DNA from: JAGQUL01 sp039811765
Lineage (GTDB): Bacteria > Actinomycetota > Thermoleophilia > Gaiellales > SKUG01
DNA: 57,385 bases
Assembly: GCA_039811765.1 (NCBI GenBank)
Contig: JBDHZF010000002.1
Location: forward strand, 1 to 57,385
Direction: 5' to 3'
Positions 51,414-57,385 of the stretch are shown here, piece after piece. The notes under the pieces are model-generated. The model worked only from the letters and a program-made list of their open reading frames with translations. It was not told the DNA's origin and did not search any database. How positions within the stretch are numbered: the first letter of the stretch is position 1; every line of letters begins with the position of its first letter. Both the position numbers and the translations under genes were made by a program.

Positions 51414-52253
51414 ACCCGCAACCTGCGCCGCACGCGCCGCGGCACGGCGCTCTGCCCGCGAGACACGCTCGCCGTCACCTTCGCGTCGTGCCGGCGCAAG
51501 CCCCGCCACCTTCTGTAGCCGCCGGATCTCCTGCGCCGCGAGCTCGCGCCACGCACCCGGGGCAATGCCCGACAATCGCAGTGGCCCGTACTGCGTGCGC
51601 GCCAGCTCCACCACCGGGTGCCCCACGGCCGCGCACATGCGCCTGACCTGCCGATTGCGCCCTTCGTGAATCGTCAATTCGAGCACGCTGCGCTTCGCGC
51701 CCGAGTCGACGACTGTGGCCGTCGCAGGCGCGGTCATGCCATCTTCGAGCTCGATGCCCTCCGCAAGCGAGCGCGCCGTCGCGCCGCTCACGCCGCCCTC
51801 GACGAGCACTCGATACGTCTTCTCCACCCCGAACGACGGATGCATGAGCCGATGCGCGAGCTCGCCGTCGTTGGTCAACAACAGCAAGCCGCTGGTGTCC
51901 GCGTCCAGACGACCAACTGGATACACGCGCACGTCGTCCGGCACGAGCTGCGCCACCGTGGGCCGACCCTGCGGATCGTCGAGCGTCGTCACCACCCCGG
52001 TCGGTTTGTTGAGCAGGAAGTAGCGCGGCGCTTGCGGCCCCACGGGCACGCCCCCGACGCGCACGTCGTCCCCCTCCACGACACGCATGCCGAGCGTAGC
52101 GACCGCGCCATTCACAGTGACGCGACCCTGCCGAATCATCACCTCAGCATGGCGACGGGACGCGACGCCCGCCGCGGACAAGAACTTTTGCAGCTTCTCG
52201 CCACTCGGTGGCTCGTCGCCGGGAAGCAGGAATGGATCGCGGGGTTCGGACAT
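51234..52253 (-). CDS. rluB: RluB-type rRNA pseudouridine synthase
   Basis: A 339-residue protein: an N-terminal S4 domain (EKLQKFLSAAGVASRRHAEV) and a pseudouridine synthase domain with catalytic Asp in GRLDADTSGLLLLTNDG and later HEGRNRQVRRMC. After about residue 245 the chain is a charged low-complexity tail (RRAAARAAQ to RGRGRGGDHRG) which is antisense to the tail-anchored protein gene. The enzyme core is secure; the tail is as written by the open frame. In many actinobacteria rluB follows scpB; here DUF389 and the S4 unit intervene. Confidence 0.92.
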   Translation of the reverse strand: MSEPRDPFLLPGDEPPSGEKLQKFLSAAGVASRRHAEVMIRQGRVTVNGAVATLGMRVVEGDDVRVGGVPVGPQAPRYFLLNKPTGVVTTLDDPQGRPTVAQLVPDDVRVYPVGRLDADTSGLLLLTNDGELAHRLMHPSFGVEKTYRVLVEGGVSGATARSLAEGIELEDGMTAPATATVVDSGAKRSVLELTIHEGRNRQVRRMCAAVGHPVVELARTQYGPLRLSGIAPGAWRELAAQEIRRLQKVAGLAPARREGDGERVSRAERRAAARAAQVAGSEQELVDGDRDPDAKRGGNADQQRDSQARRAGGRAGSRGRGRGGDHRGRGRKGADDGGG

Positions 52254-52312
52254 GCGCGAAGCGTACGCGACCACGAATTGCAGCGACGAGTTGCACACCA
52301 CGACGACTCGAA

Positions 52313-52351
52313 GTAAGGTCCGCCTTACAGATTGGAATAAGGCCAGCCTTA
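52313..52351. promoter_or_regulatory. Two perfect palindromes upstream of the S4 paralogue (probable metalloregulator operator)
   Basis: GTAAGGTCCGCCTTAC at 52313-52328 and TAAGGCCAGCCTTA at 52338-52351 have the same half-site, TAAGG/CCTTA, separated by four bases, with centres 24 bp apart. They lie between divergent rluB and the cysteine-free S4 gene. The shape recalls DtxR/MntR/Zur-type operators, and Zur often controls zinc-free ribosomal protein paralogues. The regulator is not identified. Confidence 0.65.
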
Positions 52352-52373
52352 CACAGCAACGATGGGATGCAAC

Positions 52374-53009
52374 ATGGGCCGCTATCTCGGACCAAAGGAA
52401 CGCCTCTCGCGCCGCGCCGGCGTGGAACTCGGCCTCAAGGGCGAACGCGCGCTCAAAGGCAAGAGCGCGCTCGAACGCCGCGGCCAGCTCGCCCCCGGTC
52501 AGCACGGAAGACGCCCTCGCCGCCTGAGCACCTACGGCGAGCAACTGCTCGAGAAGCAGAAGGCGCGCTGGTGCTACGGCATCCGCGAGAAGCAGTTCCG
52601 CCGCTACGCACGCGAGGCGATCCGCAAGCGCTCGGACGAGACCGTGGCAGGCGAGCGCCTGTTGGCGCTCCTCGAAACGCGACTCGACAACATCGTGTTC
52701 CGACTCGGATTCGCTTCGACGCGCGCACAAGCTCGACAATTCGTCTCCCACGGCCATGTGACCGTGAACGGCCGACGCCTCGACATCGCTTCCGCACGTG
52801 TGAAGCCCGGCGACACCGTGGCCATTCGATCGGGCGCGCCGGTGATCGAGCTCGCGACGGCGGCGTTCGCCGACGTGCATCGCCTCCCCGCATGGGTTGC
52901 CGCCGACGGCGACGCGCTCACGGGCACGGTCTTGCGCCTGCCGACGCTCGACGAGATCGACACGCCCGTGAACGAACAGCTGATCATCGAGTACTACTCG
53001 CGGGTCTGA
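52374..53009 (+). CDS. rpsD: Ribosomal protein S4, cysteine-free paralogue
   Basis: A 211-residue S4: MGRYLGPKERLSRRAGVELG at the start, GQHGRRPRRLSTYGEQL, and an S4 RNA-binding domain (LETRLDNIVFRLGFASTRAQ). The N-terminal zinc-ribbon cysteines of C+ S4 proteins are absent, so it needs no zinc. Start at 52374 preferred over ATG 52362 by homology. It is preceded by two operator-like palindromes and followed by a gene two bases away. Not embedded in the usual rpsM-rpsK-rpsD-rpoA cluster, so it is probably a second copy. Confidence 0.88.
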   Translation: MGRYLGPKERLSRRAGVELGLKGERALKGKSALERRGQLAPGQHGRRPRRLSTYGEQLLEKQKARWCYGIREKQFRRYAREAIRKRSDETVAGERLLALLETRLDNIVFRLGFASTRAQARQFVSHGHVTVNGRRLDIASARVKPGDTVAIRSGAPVIELATAAFADVHRLPAWVAADGDALTGTVLRLPTLDEIDTPVNEQLIIEYYSRV

Positions 53010-53011
53010 TC

Positions 53012-53581
53012 ATGTGCCAACACCGACCGAACACCGCGTCGCACTGGCGTCACGCGCAGCGAATCGCACTCGCGCTCGACGTGGATCACGGCGAGGCGGA
53101 CGCGCGCGTGGACGAGCTCGCGGCTCGCGTTCGAATCGAACTCGCGGACGGAGCGAGCGCGCCCCGGTCCGCTGCGCGCGTTGCCATCGACTCGCTGCGC
53201 CTGCTCGCCGATTCGCAGTGCCGCGCCACGTCGAGCTTGCTGCCGCCCTCCGCGGCGAGCACGGGCCGCGGGCATGAACTCGCGTGTGTGCTCGTGCTGA
53301 TGGAAGCATGCCGACGCGCGGGCGCCGATGTTCGACTCGCGGCGAGCGACGACACGCTCGTGCTGCTGGTGGGCGACGATCGCGGTTGGGGAGCCGTCGC
53401 TCCCCGGTGGGGCGCGCTCGACTGGGTGGCGCTTCCGGTCGCGGCCGCGATCGACCAATCGTTCCACGCATGTTGCGCGCACGACGCGTCGCGCATGCTG
53501 CTCGCCTTGCTCGCGCCAGTACTGCCAAGCGAGCAGCTCTTGGACGCGATGCAGCTCGCGGACGAACTCACCGCCGCGTGA
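53012..53581 (+). CDS. Hypothetical protein co-transcribed with the S4 paralogue
   Basis: A 189-residue soluble protein, two bases after S4, so almost certainly in the same operon and under the same palindromes. It has Cys/His at the N-terminus (MCQHRPNTASHWRH) and a FHACCAHD motif late. The middle (GHELACVLVLMEACRRAGAD) faintly recalls transglutaminase-like SirB1 proteins, not enough for assignment. It overlaps the convergent DUF389 gene by 14 bp. A metal-stress role is an inference from context. Confidence 0.6.
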   Translation: MCQHRPNTASHWRHAQRIALALDVDHGEADARVDELAARVRIELADGASAPRSAARVAIDSLRLLADSQCRATSSLLPPSAASTGRGHELACVLVLMEACRRAGADVRLAASDDTLVLLVGDDRGWGAVAPRWGALDWVALPVAAAIDQSFHACCAHDASRMLLALLAPVLPSEQLLDAMQLADELTAA

Positions 53582-54485
53582 GGCGTAGATGCAGCGCGAG
53601 CGAGCACACGCCCGCCACCGCCATGCCGCCGAGGTTGATCGTCAGCGTGATCATCGAGTCGAGCGCCGCGCGCTGGTCGCCGTAGGCGAGCAACGTCGCC
53701 GCGTCCGCGGCGGCGGGGATGGTGGTGACGCTGATCAGTACGCCGATCAACGTGCCCGATCGGTTGCTGGTGATCGCGAGCGTGCCGGCGACGCCCGCGA
53801 TGAGCGCGATCACGATTGACAACACGCCCGGGGACGCCACCTCGGCGACGATTCCGGTGAATGCCAAGCGTGAATCGAAGACGCCAGCGGCCCGCATCGC
53901 GAGCACGAAGAGCGATGCGGCCACGATCGCCGCGCCGAACCCCACGAAGATGCTCGCGACGCCGTCGCGAACGCGGCGGGCGTCGCGGTCGATCACGCCA
54001 ACGATCATGTTCGCGAGCGGGCCGAACTCGGGTCCGAGCACCATCGCTCCCACGACGAGGATCGCCGAATTGGTGATCACGCCTATCGCGCCGAGGAGCG
54101 TCGCGAGCACCATGAACGCGATGAACGACCAGCTCGGGGAGCGCTCTTCGTCGAGTTGGTCGCGCACGAGTTGCCAGACGACGGCGTCGGACGCGGCGCC
54201 ACGCGCGTCGCGTTCGGCGCGATCTGCGCCAACGCTCAAGTGCGCGAGGGTCGGTTGCACGCTCACCGAACACGCGCCGTCCTCCAACCCTGATTGGGTC
54301 AGCGCCTCGATGAGCGCGTCGGCGTCCTCGCGCGGAACATCGCACGCGACGATGTCGCCCGGCGGCTGCACGAGCGCGCCGCGAATGCGCACGCGGTTGA
54401 TCGCGTTCGGACTCGCCGCGAGCAATTCGACGGCGGTGTCGGCATGCTCGTTCGGTGCATGCACCTCTACGCGAAGCAGCGTCAC
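53568..54485 (-). CDS. DUF389 integral membrane protein
   Basis: A 305-residue protein. An N-terminal cytoplasmic domain of about 120 residues (VEVHAPNEHADTAVELLA) precedes six helices with the DUF389 pattern: AILVVGAMVLGPEFGPLANM, TNRSGTLIGVLISVTTIPAAA. Function of the family is unknown; transport is likely. It starts at GTG and stands between rluB and scpB, an unusual place for it. Confidence 0.85.
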   Translation of the reverse strand: MTLLRVEVHAPNEHADTAVELLAASPNAINRVRIRGALVQPPGDIVACDVPREDADALIEALTQSGLEDGACSVSVQPTLAHLSVGADRAERDARGAASDAVVWQLVRDQLDEERSPSWSFIAFMVLATLLGAIGVITNSAILVVGAMVLGPEFGPLANMIVGVIDRDARRVRDGVASIFVGFGAAIVAASLFVLAMRAAGVFDSRLAFTGIVAEVASPGVLSIVIALIAGVAGTLAITSNRSGTLIGVLISVTTIPAAADAATLLAYGDQRAALDSMITLTINLGGMAVAGVCSLALHLRLTRR

Positions 54486-54503
54486 CTGAGCGCTCCCGTC
54501 GCG

Positions 54504-55241
54504 CTACTCGACGCGGGCCTCGGCCATCTTCTCGAGCTGCTCCTTCATGCGAGCAACTTCCTCGTCGCTCGGCCCGAAGCCGTCGAGTTCGGGCAGGGCA
54601 CCCAAGCTCGACAACCCGAACGCGCGCTCGAAGTGCGCGGTCGTGCGAAACAACACCGCGCCGCTATCGCTGCGCCCGGCTTCCTCGATGAAGCCGCGCT
54701 CCATCAGGCCGTTCATCGCGGCATCGACGCTCACGCCGCGGATCTTCGCCAAGTCGGGGCGGCTCACCGGCTGCAGGTACGCCACAATCGCGAGCGTCTC
54801 GACCGCGCTGGGCGACAACTTCGTGTCGCCTTGCGGCCGCGTCATGCGGCGAAGCACGGTCTCGCAATTGTCGGCGGCGCGAAACGCCCACCCACCGGCG
54901 ACACGCTCCAGCACGATGCCGCGCGAACCTTCCGCCCACGCATGCATCATGTCGACGAGGCACTCGTGCAGATCGTCCTCGTCCTCGTCGGTGAACTCCG
55001 CGAGCTGCGCGGTGGTGAGCGGCGTGGGCGAGACGAACAGCAACGCTTCGAGCTGATACTCGAGCGCCGGACCGACGATCTCGCGATCATTCGACGCCGT
55101 GGGCCGAAGCTGCGCCACCGGCGCGTCTGCGAGCCCCTCGTCGGTTGCCGGCTGATCCGCGCGCGGACGCAGGGTGACGACGTTCGTCTCCGCGTCCTGT
55201 TGCTCGTCGACCGGCGGTTCGGTGATCGTGGTGTCGGTCAT
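54504..55241 (-). CDS. scpB: ScpB, condensin kleisin-associated protein
   Basis: A 245-residue protein of the SMC-ScpA-ScpB complex. A disordered leader of about 55 residues precedes two winged-helix domains: LEYQLEALLFVSPTPLTTAQ and LSPSAVETLAIVAYLQPVSR with ARIRGV-like AKIRGVSVDAAMNGLMERG. It overlaps scpA by four bases (ATGA). The complex compacts and segregates the chromosome; smc is not in this window. Confidence 0.94.
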   Translation of the reverse strand: MTDTTITEPPVDEQQDAETNVVTLRPRADQPATDEGLADAPVAQLRPTASNDREIVGPALEYQLEALLFVSPTPLTTAQLAEFTDEDEDDLHECLVDMMHAWAEGSRGIVLERVAGGWAFRAADNCETVLRRMTRPQGDTKLSPSAVETLAIVAYLQPVSRPDLAKIRGVSVDAAMNGLMERGFIEEAGRSDSGAVLFRTTAHFERAFGLSSLGALPELDGFGPSDEEVARMKEQLEKMAEARVE

Positions 55242-56032
55242 GCGGTCTGGGCTCCCCTGCCTGACGAGTCGGCTGTCCCTGCCGACGCTGCTTCGCTGCT
55301 GCCGTCCACGTGCTCGGTCGCCTCGCGACGAGTCACCGTGATCGGTCCGAATCGATCGTCCTGCGCGAGCATCACGTGCCCGGCCTTGCACAGCTCGAGC
55401 GCCGCGACGAACGCCACCGCCTGATCCAAGCGCGTGAGTCCCTCGACGGCCTCGTCGAGCGAGAAGCTGCGACGCTTGTGCAGCACGCCGAGCAGTCGTC
55501 CGGTCATCTCGTGCACGGACGCGTGCCGCCCCACGAGGTGGCGCACGTCGACGTCTGGCTGCGCGAGCAGCACCGTCATCGAGCGATGCAGCAACATCGG
55601 ATCGAGCGTGGGGCCCTCGTACAGCCCCGTCTGCCGTTTCACGGGCCGCGCCGCGATGCGCCAGAAACGATCCACGCCTGCTCGGTCGCCGAGCCATGCG
55701 GCCGCGCCTTTGAACGTGGTGTAGCGAACGAGCCGATCGAGCATCTCTTCCTGCGATTCGATGCTGCTCGGATCGACGATGTCCAGCTCGGCTTCCTGAT
55801 CGAGCAGGTCGCGCGCCTTGATCTCCATCAGTCCCGCGACGAGCAGCAGGAATTCGCCCGCGGTGTTCGGATCGATGCGCTCCTCGTGCGCGAGACGCTG
55901 CACGTAGCCGACGACGATCTCGGCGAGCGGCACGTCCTCGATCGGCAGCTCGCGCCGCAGCAGCACCGAGCACAGCAAGTCCAACGGACCCGCGTAGGTG
56001 TCGAGATCGAGCTGAAGGGCGGCAATCTGCAT
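55238..56032 (-). CDS. scpA: ScpA, condensin kleisin subunit
   Basis: A 264-residue kleisin: DTYAGPLDLLCSVLLRRELP at the start and EFLLLVAGLMEIKARDLL, both typical. The middle and C-terminal winged helix (RSFSLDEAVEGLTRLDQAVA, FVAALELCKAGHVMLAQDD) contact SMC heads. It is first of the scpA-scpB pair. TACACT about 13 bases before the ATG may be a -10 box, giving a nearly leaderless mRNA. Confidence 0.94.
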   Translation of the reverse strand: MQIAALQLDLDTYAGPLDLLCSVLLRRELPIEDVPLAEIVVGYVQRLAHEERIDPNTAGEFLLLVAGLMEIKARDLLDQEAELDIVDPSSIESQEEMLDRLVRYTTFKGAAAWLGDRAGVDRFWRIAARPVKRQTGLYEGPTLDPMLLHRSMTVLLAQPDVDVRHLVGRHASVHEMTGRLLGVLHKRRSFSLDEAVEGLTRLDQAVAFVAALELCKAGHVMLAQDDRFGPITVTRREATEHVDGSSEAASAGTADSSGRGAQTA

Positions 56033-56077
56033 CGATGGGGAGTGTACCGACCACGTCGGACGGTCGGTCCACTTCGA

Positions 56078-57106
56078 CTACCGGCTGAGGGTTCCCGGTG
56101 CCGCGACCGGCAGCAGCCCCACGCGGTCCACTACGCGCGCGAGGGTCGCCGACGCGACCTCGCGTGCGCGCTCGGCCCCGCTCGCGAGGATCCGCTCGAG
56201 CTCGCCGCGGTCGTCCATCAGCTCGTGGTAGCGCGCCTGGATCGGGGCCAGATGCGCGGCCACCGCTTCACCCACGGCCACCTTGAAGTCGCCGTAGCGC
56301 CCGTGGTCGTGCTCGGCCTCGAGCTCGGCGATCGACCGCCCCGTCACCACGTGCAGCAGCTCGAGCAGGTTCGACACGCCGGGTTTCGCCTCCGGGTCGT
56401 AGCGCACCTCGGCATCGCTGTCGGTGACCGCCGACTTGAACTTTTTCACGATCTTCGCCGAATCGTCGAGCATCCACACGGTGCCCTTCTCCGAGCCGGT
56501 GCTCGTCGACATCTTGCGAGACGGGTCCTGCAGATCCATCACCCTCGCGCCCACTTCCGCGATGATCGGCTCCGGCACCTTGAGCACGACGTCCCCTTCG
56601 CCGCGCCCGTAGCGGTTGTTGAAGCGCTGCGCGAGGTTGCGCGCGAGCTCGATGTGCTGCTTCTGGTCGGCGCCCACGGGCACGCGATCGGCGTCGTACG
56701 CCATGATGTCCGCTGCCATCAGCGTGGGGTACGTGAAGATGCCGACGGACGTGGCGTCACCCTTGCCGTCGCTCTTGTCCTTGTACTGGGTCATGCGGTT
56801 CAGCTCGCCCATGCGCGCGACGCATTGCAGCACCCACGCGAGCTGCGTGTGCTCGGCCGCCACGTGGCTCTGCACGAACAGCGTGGAGCGCTCGGGATCC
56901 ACGCCTGCGGCGAGCAGCATCGCAGCGGTCTTGAGAGTCGTCTCCAACTGATCCGCCGGGTCGGGCAGCAGCGTGAGCGCGTGCAGGTCGGCGATGAAGT
57001 AGAACGCCTCGCCGAGCTCCTGGTCGGTCACGTAGTGGCGGATCGCTCCGATGTAGTTGCCCAGGTGCTTGTCGCCGGTGTTCTGGATGCCGCTGAGGAT
57101 TCGCAT
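56078..57106 (-). CDS. trpS: TrpS, tryptophanyl-tRNA synthetase
   Basis: A 342-residue class I synthetase. GDKHLGNYIGAI includes the HIGH-equivalent HLGN at 14-17; the KMSKS loop reads KMSTS at 198-202 in DPSRKMSTSTG. Trp-binding residues lie in MLAADIMAYDAD-type sequence near 130. TAGACT about 12 bases before the ATG and the lack of a ribosome site suggest a leaderless transcript. The IS-like element begins about 130 bp upstream. Confidence 0.95.
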   Translation of the reverse strand: MRILSGIQNTGDKHLGNYIGAIRHYVTDQELGEAFYFIADLHALTLLPDPADQLETTLKTAAMLLAAGVDPERSTLFVQSHVAAEHTQLAWVLQCVARMGELNRMTQYKDKSDGKGDATSVGIFTYPTLMAADIMAYDADRVPVGADQKQHIELARNLAQRFNNRYGRGEGDVVLKVPEPIIAEVGARVMDLQDPSRKMSTSTGSEKGTVWMLDDSAKIVKKFKSAVTDSDAEVRYDPEAKPGVSNLLELLHVVTGRSIAELEAEHDHGRYGDFKVAVGEAVAAHLAPIQARYHELMDDRGELERILASGAERAREVASATLARVVDRVGLLPVAAPGTLSR

Positions 57107-57237
57107 GCGCGAGAGTCTATCCCGCGGCCGCATGGGGCTGAGGCTCGGGACGGTCGCGGCCGCTCGCCTGGCCCCGCCACACGCTGGATCGGTGCGTGAA
57201 CGAGGATCTCGATACCGAAACCGTTCGAAGGTCTCAC

Positions 57238-57385
57238 CCTGAATCCACCGTTTTCGCGGTGACCGCTTGAAGAAGAAGGTGCCTTGACTCAGTATCCATG
57301 CCGGTTTCTCACGACTGACATGGTTCCGAGGAAAGGCACCTTCCGGATGCAATCTTCGCATACGCTCGATCGCGTTGCTGTGATG
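57238..57385 (+). mobile_element. Left end of an IS1380-like insertion sequence (runs off the window)
   Basis: From about 57238 the sequence leaves the trpS upstream region and includes an AAGGTGCCTT/AAGGCACCTT inverted pair (57277-57286 and 57333-57342) enclosing CCATG/CATGG, then a transposase start. The exact left terminus is not fixed because the right end is outside the window. Confidence 0.55.
57347..57385 (+). CDS. Transposase N-terminus, IS1380 family (partial)
   Basis: Thirteen codons, MQSSHTLDRVAVM, are visible. S-H-T-L near the start, before an expected FDD motif, is a common beginning of IS1380 (DDE) transposases. The match is very short and the call depends on the flanking sequence; reading past the window edge would settle it. 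Confidence 0.5.
   Translation, partial: MQSSHTLDRVAVM

Overview
The window is GC-rich, gene-dense DNA with many GTG/TTG starts and 4-bp ATGA/GTGA overlaps between genes. It carries the conserved actinobacterial neighbourhoods for cell-wall synthesis and division, riboflavin, def/fmt/rsmB and scpA/scpB. This suggests a deep-branching, meso-diaminopimelate-type actinobacterium, perhaps of the Thermoleophilia; the class is inference, since no rRNA gene is present.

Layout. 1-10.6 kb (minus strand): a rearranged dcw cluster, murE-murF-mraY-[AbiEi/DUF559 gene between repeats]-ftsW-murG::murC::murB-ftsQ (partial). Three ligase or transferase steps sit in one 1164-residue polypeptide, its MurB part lacks both expected acid/base residues, and murD is missing from its usual place. 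10.6-15.3 kb: a membrane acyltransferase, HU, an HD phosphohydrolase, a two-gene unit with a lysozyme-like domain that has lost its catalytic Glu, and a small exported protein. 15.4-21.3 kb: a divergent six-gene cell-surface cluster made of three pairs, each pair being a secreted Cys-containing protein plus a membrane-anchored WxL-interacting-protein-like (DUF916-like) protein. 21.2-22.4 kb: two small unknown proteins and a GNAT acetyltransferase.

22.7-35.8 kb (minus): priA, def-fmt-rsmB-ribD and ribE-ribBA-ribH. The riboflavin genes are split by a 3.3-kb accessory patch holding a Phd/PIN toxin-antitoxin pair, a decayed LtrA gene, a membrane peptide and an unknown membrane protein. 35.9-38.5 kb: two tandem HExxH proteins of unknown function, then metK. 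38.7-42.9 kb: two DUF3352 lipoproteins and gpsA. 42.9-50.5 kb: a truncated relative of the AbiEi/DUF559 gene, der, an EEP-family nuclease/phosphatase, a cmk-plsC fusion, aroA and a DAHP synthase. 50.6-57.1 kb: a tail-anchored Pro/Ala-rich protein, rluB, a cysteine-free S4 paralogue behind two perfect palindromes (a probable metalloregulated operon), a DUF389 membrane protein, scpB, scpA and trpS. The right edge enters an IS1380-like insertion sequence.

The most interesting structure lies between the genes. Several families of 45-60-bp stem-loops occupy intergenic gaps, mostly at gene 3' ends. Two 38-kb-distant AbiEi/DUF559-family genes share a similar 62-bp element exactly 24 bp upstream of their start codons, each is bracketed by one palindrome family, and both reading frames end inside a palindrome copy. 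This looks like a REP-like element system associated with a Vsr-like endonuclease family.
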